DNA of 53,531 nucleotides from an uncultured Gammaproteobacteria bacterium (GTDB taxonomy: Bacteria > Pseudomonadota > Gammaproteobacteria > Magnimaribacterales > Magnimaribacteraceae). The DNA lies in the NCBI GenBank assembly GCA_913031395.1, contig CAJWDT010000006.1, positions 1-53,531 on the forward strand, in the 5' to 3' direction. Position 1 is the first letter of the stretch. Each line of letters starts with the position of its first letter. Both the position numbers and the translations under genes were made by a program. The notes under the pieces are model-generated. The model saw only the letters and a program-made list of their open reading frames with translations. It had not been told where the DNA came from and did no database searches. This document shows positions 17,266 to 24,834 of the stretch, in pieces.

Positions 17266-17292
17266 GCAAGTTTGAATAAGTTTGGTTAATAT
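17264..17292 (+). promoter_or_regulatory. Sigma-70-type promoter of the small-protein transcript
   Basis: TTGCAA (17264-17269), a spacer of exactly 17 bases, and TAATAT (17287-17292). Transcription would begin near 17299, giving a leader of about 136 bases before the ATG at 17435. This is one of the best consensus promoters in the window. Confidence 0.6.
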
Positions 17293-17301
17293 TTAATCAA
17301 T

Positions 17302-17419
17302 CGTTCATTCACTCTAAATGTAGCAGTGAACGGAAGTAGTCAATTGTGATGAAGGAACGCATCTTCGTTCATCCCGAAAGGGACGGAAGTAGGTGATAAT
17401 ACCGAAGGAACGCATCTTT
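17302..17419 (+). ncRNA. Tandem structured RNA leader (two copies of one motif)
   Basis: Two units, 17302-17365 and 17366-17419, share the order CGTTCA, hairpin, CGGAAGTAG, 11-base spacer, GAAGGAACGCATCTT. In each unit CGTTC can pair with GAACG (17302-17306 with 17355-17359; 17366-17370 with 17408-17412), closing a stem around the inner hairpin. The inner hairpins differ in sequence but both pair: TTCACT...AGTGAA (17308-17330) and TCCC-GAAA-GGGA (17372-17383). This is the pattern of a conserved fold, and it fits a tandem cis-regulatory RNA. GGA triplets recur in exposed positions, so binding by CsrA/RsmA is another possibility. I recognise no named riboswitch. Confidence 0.6.
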
Positions 17420-17434
17420 TTAACAGGAGATGTT

Positions 17435-17575
17435 ATGACTAAATATGAAGAAGCGCGGTCGATCAATCGCGTCGTAAGAAAATCCCTTAAGAAAGAACTT
17501 GGGCAACCAGTTTACAGAACTAGAAGATTTTATAATCTTCCTGCTTATGTAACTGACAACCCTTTTTATCCTTAA
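17435..17575 (+). CDS. Small basic protein of unknown function (46 aa)
   Basis: The ATG at 17435 has AGGAG 5 bases upstream (17425-17429), a strong site; a longer in-frame GTG version would run through the structured leader and is unlikely. The product is 46 residues, rich in Arg and Lys in the first two thirds ('RSINRVVRKSLKKELG', 'YRTRRFYN') and ending 'TDNPFYP'. There is no signal peptide or membrane helix. I do not recognise it. A strong promoter, a repeated structured leader, a good ribosome site and a hairpin after the stop all indicate a regulated, well expressed gene. RNA or ribosome binding is a guess from the charge. Confidence 0.6.
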   Translation: MTKYEEARSINRVVRKSLKKELGQPVYRTRRFYNLPAYVTDNPFYP

Positions 17576-17582
17576 GGACTTG

Positions 17583-17600
17583 GGGGGCCTATTGGTCCCC
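17583..17600 (+). terminator. Stem-loop after the small-protein gene
   Basis: GGGGGCC and GGTCCCC pair (one G-U) around a TATT loop, 8 bases after the stop codon. The downstream run (TAAACTTCTTTT) is only moderately T-rich, so this is a probable intrinsic terminator or a 3'-end stabilising hairpin. Confidence 0.55.
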
Positions 17601-17641
17601 TAAACTTCTTTTAGTAGGAATTATTTAAAAAGAAAGTGCTA

Positions 17642-17693
17642 GTCTGGGTGGACTCTCACCACCGACCTCACCTTTGCCAGAGGCTTTAAATCC
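17642..17693 (-). pseudogene. Degenerate 3'-half tRNA-Ile remnant
   Basis: Plus-strand bases 17642-17672 match 20518-20548 of the intact tRNA-Ile(GAT) in 29 of 31 positions, in the same orientation. The T-stem GGTGG/CCACC is kept, but the T-loop reads TGAGAGT and so lost the TTC core. Similarity weakens toward the anticodon arm, where the loop would read CTGGCAA, and the 5' acceptor strand cannot be found. It is therefore a partial, nonfunctional copy. Either a decayed tRNA gene or the distal repeat left by integration at the tRNA 3' end would explain it. Confidence 0.65.
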
Positions 17694-17708
17694 TTCCAAA
17701 GATTTTTA

Positions 17709-17984
17709 TTAATCTTCAGTTTCTTCTGAAACTATGTTTATCTGTGTTTTATCCTCAAATTCACATTCCATCTTGGCGATTACCTCTCCTTCCACTTTTA
17801 AATTAACCTTAGCTCTTCCTTCCATGGTTCCAGATACAACGCATTGCTCAATGCTCTCTTCAACTATATTACGAACTATCTCTGTAAGCTCAGTTATAGT
17901 TAATTCTGAAACGAATCTTTCTTCCTTTAACTCTTCCCCAATCAGTAAAGGTGATAGAAATATTAGCGCTAACAGTCTCTTCAT
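17709..17984 (-). CDS. Small secreted protein of unknown function
   Basis: This 91-residue protein has a signal peptide (about 1-16, 'KRLLALIFLSPLLIG'). The acidic mature chain has a helical N-terminal half ('ELTEIVRNIVEESIEQC') and a strand-rich C-terminal half ('VNLKVEGEVIAKMECEFEDKTQINIV'). Two cysteines (in 'QCVVSG' and 'MECEF') could form a disulfide. TGGAG is correctly spaced before the ATG at 17984. I do not recognise a family. It lies alone between the tRNA remnant and the penicillin-acylase gene, inside the segment bounded by tRNA-Ile sequences. Confidence 0.55.
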   Translation of the reverse strand: MKRLLALIFLSPLLIGEELKEERFVSELTITELTEIVRNIVEESIEQCVVSGTMEGRAKVNLKVEGEVIAKMECEFEDKTQINIVSEETED

Positions 17985-18086
17985 AAGTCTCCAGTAAATT
18001 AAAGTTTAAATTTCATTACTCTAAGGATTGTACATTCTAGATGATCGAAACAGAAATGAAGTTATAACTGTGTTTTTAAAGATAGT

Positions 18087-20366
18087 TTATAAAAATTCCC
18101 AAGTTGAATGTTCATCCAATTCTTCTCGTTTTAAGTTCAGGGTGTAATAACTTCCTTCTAGCCAGGACTTGTATTGATTCATTGAAAAATTACTATCTGG
18201 ACGCCCACCATTACCGCCAGCGATTACAAACTTTGAATGATACGGATCTGCCAGATCGACAACCAGTCGATACGCTGGACCGTGAAAAACCCTGCAAGGA
18301 ATTTCACCATTAGCTGCCTTTCCTGGGCCCTTTCCAGTGTGCATTGCCATTGCTAGAGTAGTTGGACTCCCTCCTATTTGGTCGGGTCCTAATTTTAAAT
18401 TTTCCCATGGTTTGTGTTTGTTAAGTCTGTGTTTAAAGGCAATCTGATGTAAATCTCCCCATCTCCATTTTAAATGGTCATTTCCAAGCTCTTGCTTAAC
18501 TCGGCTCATAATCGTTTTCATTTGTTCTTGCACCGAGGTTTTTAATAATTCTTCATGTTTTATCCAAGGCTCGCCTTCTGTTAAAAAAGAACCAATATCA
18601 AAACGATTTAATCCAGGTGCAGCCATTGGTAATAAATTAATTAAATCATCTTGAAGGACTGTGTGCATATATTTGCGTTGCCAAAATCTGTCTAAGAAAG
18701 GATAGTATAAACAGGCTCCTATGGAATCCACACTGGTATTGCTGTCCCATTCTCCTAGGATTTTTGCTGCTAATTTGATGTCTTGGTCATCACTTTCTTT
18801 TAGCACTTTGATTAGGTCGGGTAAAATCTCAATGCTACGTAAGTCATGTAAATCCAATTGCATTTCACAAAAATCTTCAGCTGAGAATTTTTTCTTTTGG
18901 TTTAATAATTCGCTGATGCGATCCGCTCTCGCGCTGTGTGTCGGGAAATTATGAATATAAAAATCACCTTCGTCTCCCATCGTGTCGTTATTTGCAGTAA
19001 AAGAAAAACCACTTTTAGGATTTTTTTCCACCAATAACTGATCTTTTGTGGAAAGACTGAAATCATATTTATCTATCCAACCGGCTAGAGGAACCGACCC
19101 AGTGACTCCTTTTCTGACTGGAGTGGTTGTTGCTATGTACCTTTCTATCTGACTGTCTTTATCTACACATATAATATTATTGACCAAAGGACAGACGTCA
19201 TTCTCAAACAAGACTTCACCAAACTCTTTTGCTGATTTAGCCGTTGGTAAAAGAGCCAATGCTCCTGCTGATGTAGGTACGTTTTGCAAAGACCAGTAAA
19301 GACTTGTCTGGTATTTATTATTTTTTGAATCAGACATTCCTAATTCATTCATGAATGGCTCTAGAAGCACTCCATGGTGAGTCTTTTTAATGTTTATAGA
19401 TCTGCTGGGTTGGTCCTTTATTTCAATAACCTCTTGGTGAATCTCCACCGGTCTCCAACCTGACTCAGTTCGATACTGATCATCATTTACTTCCTCAATG
19501 AATAAATCATAACAATCAATAAATCCCGTTGTTAATCCCCAAGCCACATCAGGGGTGAATCCCATCATAAAATAAGGGACTCCTGGGAAAGCGGCACCAA
19601 AAGCATCCCATGATCCAGCATTAAGATGGATGTAAAAAAAGGTATTTGGTAAAGAGTGAGGTTGATGGGGATCTGTGGCTAAAATGGGTTTTCCTGAAGC
19701 AGATAACTCTCCTGTAATTACCCAATTATTACTTCCAGAGAAAGTTGGAACCTCAACTTCAGGATAAGCCAACTTAATTATTTGCGGGTCTAAGTTTCGT
19801 AAAGGCTCATTAAGATCATTAATCAAATCTCTATCTTCATTCGAAAGATGCAATACATGATTAGAAAAATAATCGATACCATGGGTTGCCATTAACCTAC
19901 CTAACATCATTTTTTCAGTCCAACTTTTATGCTGAAACCAGGAAGTAAACCTATATCTTGCTGCTATATCCATGCGGGTGAACAAGCGAGGTTCTGCTCC
20001 TGCATGCAGAAACTCCGGAGGTATTTCATCAAGGGATAGTACGTAAGCGTTTAATCCTTCTAAATAGGCATCAGCTATCCAATCCCCTTTACTTTCAACA
20101 AGACCTATCTGGCCGCAGTGCACATTGAAACCCCTTTGAAAGGCATCTTGCTGAACAAACCGCTCTCCAAGTAAAGCCGCGGCCTCTCCATTTGCATAAG
20201 CACAGCTCAGGTGGGTCTGCCATAATCTCTCATAACCTGCGGCATAACCCATGCCTCTATATGAGTCAGCCACACTGGTTGCGTACACGTGCGGGATTCC
20301 TAATTTATCCCAAACAATCTCGAAAGGTCCATCGGCACCTTTAATTCTATTTACTTTTATTTTCAT
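18087..20366 (-). CDS. Penicillin acylase-family Ntn-hydrolase
   Basis: This 759-residue amidase has the alpha-chain start 'IPHVYATSVADSYRGMGYAAGYERLWQ' pattern (about 24-50) and the autoproteolysis site 'SGSNNWVI'. Ser212 would become the N-terminal nucleophile of the beta chain. The beta chain follows with 'ATDPHQPHSLPN'. The family cleaves amide bonds of beta-lactams, acyl-homoserine lactones or cyclic lipopeptides. Unlike most relatives it has no N-terminal signal peptide: the ATG at 20366 is followed by a charged sequence ('KIKVNRIKGADG'), so a cytoplasmic form is suggested. It sits between the intact tRNA-Ile and its 3' remnant. Its natural substrate is unknown. Confidence 0.88.
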   Translation of the reverse strand: MKIKVNRIKGADGPFEIVWDKLGIPHVYATSVADSYRGMGYAAGYERLWQTHLSCAYANGEAAALLGERFVQQDAFQRGFNVHCGQIGLVESKGDWIADAYLEGLNAYVLSLDEIPPEFLHAGAEPRLFTRMDIAARYRFTSWFQHKSWTEKMMLGRLMATHGIDYFSNHVLHLSNEDRDLINDLNEPLRNLDPQIIKLAYPEVEVPTFSGSNNWVITGELSASGKPILATDPHQPHSLPNTFFYIHLNAGSWDAFGAAFPGVPYFMMGFTPDVAWGLTTGFIDCYDLFIEEVNDDQYRTESGWRPVEIHQEVIEIKDQPSRSINIKKTHHGVLLEPFMNELGMSDSKNNKYQTSLYWSLQNVPTSAGALALLPTAKSAKEFGEVLFENDVCPLVNNIICVDKDSQIERYIATTTPVRKGVTGSVPLAGWIDKYDFSLSTKDQLLVEKNPKSGFSFTANNDTMGDEGDFYIHNFPTHSARADRISELLNQKKKFSAEDFCEMQLDLHDLRSIEILPDLIKVLKESDDQDIKLAAKILGEWDSNTSVDSIGACLYYPFLDRFWQRKYMHTVLQDDLINLLPMAAPGLNRFDIGSFLTEGEPWIKHEELLKTSVQEQMKTIMSRVKQELGNDHLKWRWGDLHQIAFKHRLNKHKPWENLKLGPDQIGGSPTTLAMAMHTGKGPGKAANGEIPCRVFHGPAYRLVVDLADPYHSKFVIAGGNGGRPDSNFSMNQYKSWLEGSYYTLNLKREELDEHSTWEFL

Positions 20367-20403
20367 TATTGATTATCACTAAATAACACAAAAGGTTTGG
20401 TAA

Positions 20404-20421
20404 GGCTCGCGTTTGCCAGCC
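20404..20421. other. Short hairpin upstream of the penicillin-acylase gene
   Basis: GGCTCGC-GTTT-GCCAGCC can form a 7-step stem with one mismatch and a 4-base loop, 38 bases before the acylase start. There is no T-tract. It could be an operator or an RNA 5'-leader structure; its role is unknown. Confidence 0.3.
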
Positions 20422-20456
20422 AATTGACTTGCTCATGTTTTTTTAAATCTAAGGAC

Positions 20457-20492
20457 ACCATAGCACTATTTCTTTAGTGAGTGTCTTATGGT
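20457..20492 (-). terminator. Hairpin just 3' of tRNA-Ile
   Basis: ACCATA (20457-20462) pairs with TATGGT (20487-20492), and inside it CACTA (20464-20468) pairs with TAGTG (20475-20479). It begins 20 bases after the tRNA 3' end on the minus strand. No run of T follows immediately, so this may be a processing or termination structure rather than a classical intrinsic terminator. Confidence 0.35.
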
Positions 20493-20511
20493 CTTTGCTT
20501 TCGTAGAAAAA

Positions 20512-20589
<78 letters not shown>

Positions 20590-20650
20590 ACGTTTGTGGA
20601 GCGAGCATATTACAACAAATTTAGTATTCTAGTTAATAAAACATACATAA

Positions 20651-20674
20651 AAAAAGGGCCGATTGGCCCTTTTT
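20651..20674. terminator. Bidirectional intrinsic terminator between TonB receptor and tRNA-Ile
   Basis: AAAAAGGGCC and GGCCCTTTTT form a perfect 10-bp stem around GATT, giving a GC core with a T-run on either strand. It is 13 bases after the end of the TonB receptor gene and ends that minus-strand transcript before the tRNA gene. Confidence 0.85.
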
Positions 20675-20686
20675 CAACATTACAGT

Positions 20687-22867
20687 TTAAAAATCATATT
20701 TCAATCCCATGCTCATATTTCTACCTGGTTCCATGAAGAGGTCTAGCCCGGCATCAGTTGAGCTTTTACCTTGAACCGAAGCCCAATTCCAATAGCTTTC
20801 ATCTGTTAGATTTCTTATGGCAAACCTTACTTTTAGGTTTTGAGATATCTGGTAACTTCCATAAAGGTCATATGTAGTCAGACCAGATAAAGTGAGTAAA
20901 GGAATACATCCGCTTCTTCCGCAACTTGGGGGCAAGTTATCATGGCTACCTGCTGTAAAATTAGCGTATCCACTTAGATTTAATTTTCCACTATCTGAGC
21001 TCCAAACCAATCCAAGAATAGCCTCTTCAGGATCTATTGATACTAACTGCTCTCCGTTCTTTGTACCGTCCGGAATACTAAAGCCAAAAGATGCTTGAAG
21101 GTTTTCAGTGACATCCGAAATAATTTCAAATTCAACTCCTTTTATCTCAACTTCATCGAGATTGCCATATTCATATAGTGTAATACCTTGCTGACTTGTG
21201 CCTTTTATATAAGTATCTATGAAATTTGCGTACTCATTATCGTAATAGGATAAAGTCCAAGAGACATTATCAGTAGCGCCTTTAAATCCGAATTCATATC
21301 CTTCGCTCTCCTCAGGTTGAAGGCCAGGACTCGTTCCTACTGCATAACGAAATGCCAAATTAGTGAAGCTTAAATTAGCACTTTGGAAATCTGGTGCTCT
21401 AAATCCTTCAGCATACTGGGCATAAAAAGAAACATCATCAGAAAGATCTCTTAGAAAACCAAATTTCATTGATACTTCGCTATCATCAATAAAATAAAGT
21501 TGATTAGTTGACTGGGCATTAGCATAGAATAAATCATCTGGAACAGGGGTTAACTCGTAACCATCATATCTCGCTCCAAATACCAAAGTTGTTTTATCAT
21601 TAAGCTCTAATCGGTCATTAAAAAAGAAACTTTGTCTCTCAATCTCTGTATCGGGAATAGTTTTATTAGGATAGAACTCTCCCCCGAGGAAAGTATTGAT
21701 AGTTCCAGTCATTAAATTAGTTTCATATCTAATTCTAGGTCTTTGGACATCTATATTTTCAATCTCTATTCCATAAACAATATTATGCAATCTCCCATTG
21801 TTGTTTATTGTTTTAAAGAAATCTGCTGAGAAGCCATCAATCTCTTGATTGAATTGGTAATCTCTATAAGCATTGACCACGGAAGGTGGCCCTTGTCCAA
21901 AAATTTGTTTTGATCTAGTAGTAATCTGCTTTTGATCAGTCTCTTGGGCATAGAACCTTATTGATCCATTATCAAATAAAGTGGTTTCATTACTAAAATC
22001 TAGAGATAAGGTTCCTCTATCTCGATTGCCGTCGTCAACTCCAATTACATTGGATGTACTGGTAACTTGAGGGAAGTAGCTCATACCTGCCTGTGAATTA
22101 AAAATATAATCACCTTCAAATTCTTGAGAATCAAGTACAAGGGTTATGTCTACAGACTCGCTTAGACTAAATTTAAATTTAGCTAGAACACTCAGTTGCT
22201 CACCATCAAATGGATCCAATTCAAGGGTAGCATCATCATGGAGCTCAAGTTGACTGAGTTCTCTGGAAGTTACTTGGATCAAGCTTTCTATCTTCTCTCC
22301 AACTCTTGCAGCCATAAATCCAACTTTTGTTTGTTCATTATCTTCGTCATAAGAAGTATTTACAGAGAAGTAATTTTCTCCAAAACCTGCTAAATCACTT
22401 GGGTCTTTAGTTATATATGAGACAGCTCCAGCTAATCCATCAGATCCGTACAAAGCAGAACTTGGCCCTTTCAATATCTCTACTCTCTTAAGTAAATCAA
22501 CATCTACCACATCTCTACCATATCCAGTGTAGGCTTCAGCAACTCTTATACCGTCAATGAGGATATTGACTCTTTTTCCTCCGAGGCCTCTGATAGAAAT
22601 ACCATCGTTATAAGCTCTACCCGAGACGTTACGTTTTGAAACTGAAACTCCGATAGTTTTATCGAGCATATCAGAGAGGTCACTTACCATTCGTGTCTCC
22701 ATATTTTCTAGAGATATAGAATCTACGCTTCCTACCACTTCTTGAAGTGGTACTGGATATTTAGAAGAAATAACGACTACTTCCTGTACTTCGTCTTCTG
22801 CATAAATATTCCCTAGAAAAAGGAATACAGCTAATGCGAAAATTTTAAAAGGGTTACTTGATTTCAT
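20687..22867 (-). CDS. TonB-dependent receptor, probable heme/iron uptake
   Basis: This 726-residue outer-membrane receptor has a signal peptide (about 1-23) and a TonB-box-like start ('EVVVISSKY'). The plug domain covers about 40-150 ('GISIRGLGGKRVNILIDG', 'VEILKGPSSALYGSDGLAGAV'). The 22-strand barrel ends in 'GLKYDF'. A 'FRAP' motif near residue 490 is typical of heme/hemoglobin receptors, but the NPNL motif reads SPGL and no His lies between the two, so ligand choice is uncertain. The gene is divergent from hmuTUV across a Fur-box-like site. AAGG precedes the ATG at 22867. Heme as substrate is inferred from its neighbours. Confidence 0.88.
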   Translation of the reverse strand: MKSSNPFKIFALAVFLFLGNIYAEDEVQEVVVISSKYPVPLQEVVGSVDSISLENMETRMVSDLSDMLDKTIGVSVSKRNVSGRAYNDGISIRGLGGKRVNILIDGIRVAEAYTGYGRDVVDVDLLKRVEILKGPSSALYGSDGLAGAVSYITKDPSDLAGFGENYFSVNTSYDEDNEQTKVGFMAARVGEKIESLIQVTSRELSQLELHDDATLELDPFDGEQLSVLAKFKFSLSESVDITLVLDSQEFEGDYIFNSQAGMSYFPQVTSTSNVIGVDDGNRDRGTLSLDFSNETTLFDNGSIRFYAQETDQKQITTRSKQIFGQGPPSVVNAYRDYQFNQEIDGFSADFFKTINNNGRLHNIVYGIEIENIDVQRPRIRYETNLMTGTINTFLGGEFYPNKTIPDTEIERQSFFFNDRLELNDKTTLVFGARYDGYELTPVPDDLFYANAQSTNQLYFIDDSEVSMKFGFLRDLSDDVSFYAQYAEGFRAPDFQSANLSFTNLAFRYAVGTSPGLQPEESEGYEFGFKGATDNVSWTLSYYDNEYANFIDTYIKGTSQQGITLYEYGNLDEVEIKGVEFEIISDVTENLQASFGFSIPDGTKNGEQLVSIDPEEAILGLVWSSDSGKLNLSGYANFTAGSHDNLPPSCGRSGCIPLLTLSGLTTYDLYGSYQISQNLKVRFAIRNLTDESYWNWASVQGKSSTDAGLDLFMEPGRNMSMGLKYDF

Positions 22868-22890
22868 AAGAATATACCTTGTTTAATGAG

Positions 22891-22909
22891 AATGAGAATG
22901 ATTATCATT
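22891..22909. promoter_or_regulatory. Fur box in the divergent heme-uptake promoter
   Basis: AATGAGAATGATTATCATT contains the 6-1-6 inverted repeat AATGAT-T-ATCATT (22897-22909) plus a further GAGAAT half-repeat, matching the Fur consensus layout. It lies between the receptor gene (minus) and hmuT (plus), so iron with Fur probably represses both. It also rules out the first in-frame ATG (22886) as the hmuT start. Confidence 0.75.
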
Positions 22910-22918
22910 TACTTTAAT

Positions 22919-23794
22919 ATGAAAATCAATACAATCTTCAGAATGCGCTATATTCTTTTTATTACTTGCTTTGCTTTATCTCAATTTTTCTTGGCTAATT
23001 GCGAAAAATCCCTAGATTCTTCAAAAATAGTCATAGCAGGTGGATCTTTGACTGAAATTGTCTATTTTTTAGATTATTCCGATAAGATTGCTGGGATAGA
23101 TGTCACTTCTAACTACCCCTCAGATACTGCTAACTTGCCATCCATAGGTTATGTCAGGGCGCTATCTACAGAAGGAATTCTATCTCTTAAACCCTCACTT
23201 ATTCTGGGTGAAGATGATATGGGCCCTCCCCTTGTCATAGATCAATTAGAACTCACTGGCGTAGATCTCAGAATAATAGATGAGGGTCATTCTGCTAATG
23301 GAATACTTCAAAAGATAAATTGCATTTCATCCGTCTTAGGAGTTGATACAAATTTAGCATCGTCAAAAATAGAGTTGCTCGAGCAAGACATTAATAAGTT
23401 GAATAAATTGGCTATGGATAATCAAAACTCAAAAATTAAAGTTATGCTTATCCTTAATATGCAAGGTACCTCTCCCATTGTTGCAGGTAAAGGAACATCG
23501 GGTGATGGTTTTATAAAAATGACTGGAGCGTTGAATGTTGCTGATAACTTTGAAGGATGGAAGCCAATAAGCAGTGAATCAATAATTTCCTACAATCCTG
23601 ATTTTATTATTATTACGAATAGAGGAATGGGATCTTTCCCCGACACAAAAAGCTTATCAGAAACTACAGCACTTAGATTTACCGATGCAGCCAAAGAGCA
23701 AAATATATTATCTGAGGATGGTATGGCAATGTTGGGTTTTGGAGTAAGAACTATAGCCGCAGCATTGAAGTTTGCTGAAACCTTTCAACAATAA
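22919..23794 (+). CDS. hmuT: Heme ABC transporter substrate-binding lipoprotein HmuT-like
   Basis: I start at ATG 22919 (291 residues) because the upstream in-frame ATGs lie in the Fur box; ATG 22943 is also possible. A lipoprotein signal ends at a lipobox (LANC, Cys28), although substrate-binding proteins of Gram-negatives are more often soluble. The PF01497-type fold is seen in 'IVIAGGSLTEIVYFL', 'VRALSTEGILSLKPSLIL' and 'AGKGTSGDGF'. It would collect heme in the periplasm for HmuUV. Its stop overlaps the next start (TAATG). Heme rather than ferric-siderophore specificity rests on the HugZ neighbour. Confidence 0.85.
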   Translation: MKINTIFRMRYILFITCFALSQFFLANCEKSLDSSKIVIAGGSLTEIVYFLDYSDKIAGIDVTSNYPSDTANLPSIGYVRALSTEGILSLKPSLILGEDDMGPPLVIDQLELTGVDLRIIDEGHSANGILQKINCISSVLGVDTNLASSKIELLEQDINKLNKLAMDNQNSKIKVMLILNMQGTSPIVAGKGTSGDGFIKMTGALNVADNFEGWKPISSESIISYNPDFIIITNRGMGSFPDTKSLSETTALRFTDAAKEQNILSEDGMAMLGFGVRTIAAALKFAETFQQ

Positions 23795-24834
23795 TGCTTA
23801 GATCATTACTTAAGGATTCTACGATCCTTCAATATACAAATCCTCTGCAAATTAGCATTTTGTTTATATTTGTATTGTCCTTAATTGTGATTTTCTTTTC
23901 TTCTATCTCATTGGGCAGTTTTTCTTTTGCCTTTCAAGAATTGTTCAATGGAGGATCTGACTCATTAGATAGTATCGTTTTATTTGAGATAAGAATACCC
24001 AGAGTATTGCTGGCAGCTTTTGTTGGAGCAAGTCTTGGATTATCTGGAGCATCTTTACAAGGTTTATTTAGAAATCCTCTGGCTGATCCTGGGTTGATTG
24101 GTGTCTCAGCTGGAGCGGCATTAGGTGCGTCATTGATTATCGTTTTGGGTTCAGATGTGATCCCAGACTTTATATTTGGAACTTTAGTTTTACCCCTATC
24201 AGCCATTCTTGGTGCCTCCTTGGTGATAAGTCTCTTGTATATCTTTACGCAAGGGTTTGGCTATCAAGGTATCACTTATATGTTGCTGGTTGGTATAGCG
24301 GTGAATGCATTTGCTTCTGTAGGTATAGGAATATTGACATATATCAGTACAGATTCAGAGCTTAGAGGTTTGACATTCTGGACTATGGGAAGTTTTGGTG
24401 GCTCTTCATGGCAATTGATCATTCCTGCTTTGATAATTATATCTCTGGCTATGTTTTGGATGATTCCTTCTGCTAGGAAACTAGATCTTTTGCAATTGGG
24501 GGAACCTGAAGCATATAGACTGGGAGTAGATGTAAAAAAACTTAAATTCAAGGTCATCATTTCATCTGCTGTAACGGTAGGAATTAGCGTTTCTCTGTCA
24601 GGAATGATTGGTTTTGTAGGATTAGTAGTTCCTCACTTGGTAAGATTATTGGGAGGAGTAAATCATAGTTATCTATTGCCTGGATCAGCTCTTTTAGGTG
24701 CATCGCTAATGATGGCAGCCGATCTACTATCAAGAATTCTTATCCAACCTGCTGAACTACCAGTAGGCCTCATAACGAGTGCAATAGGTGCCCCTTTCTT
24801 TCTATGGTTAATTTTTAGGATTAGAAAAGCATGA
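23794..24834 (+). CDS. hmuU: Heme ABC transporter permease HmuU-like (FecCD family)
   Basis: This 346-residue inner-membrane permease has about ten hydrophobic helices and the FecCD signatures 'RIPRVLLAAFVGASLGLSGASLQG'-type segment (about 65-90), 'NPLADPGLIGVSAGAALG' and 'GFVGLVVPHLVRLL' (about 273-286). It would form the channel of the heme importer with HmuV. The start overlaps hmuT by one base and its stop overlaps hmuV by four (ATGA), so the three genes are coupled. Confidence 0.92.
   Translation: MLRSLLKDSTILQYTNPLQISILFIFVLSLIVIFFSSISLGSFSFAFQELFNGGSDSLDSIVLFEIRIPRVLLAAFVGASLGLSGASLQGLFRNPLADPGLIGVSAGAALGASLIIVLGSDVIPDFIFGTLVLPLSAILGASLVISLLYIFTQGFGYQGITYMLLVGIAVNAFASVGIGILTYISTDSELRGLTFWTMGSFGGSSWQLIIPALIIISLAMFWMIPSARKLDLLQLGEPEAYRLGVDVKKLKFKVIISSAVTVGISVSLSGMIGFVGLVVPHLVRLLGGVNHSYLLPGSALLGASLMMAADLLSRILIQPAELPVGLITSAIGAPFFLWLIFRIRKA

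Noticed and set aside
17734-17997. 87-codon plus-strand frame
   Set aside because: The opposite strand encodes a protein with a signal peptide and a good ribosome site; the plus frame has neither.
22886-22918. Extended N-terminus for hmuT
   Set aside because: The added codons are the Fur-like site itself and would put a hydrophilic stretch before the signal peptide.
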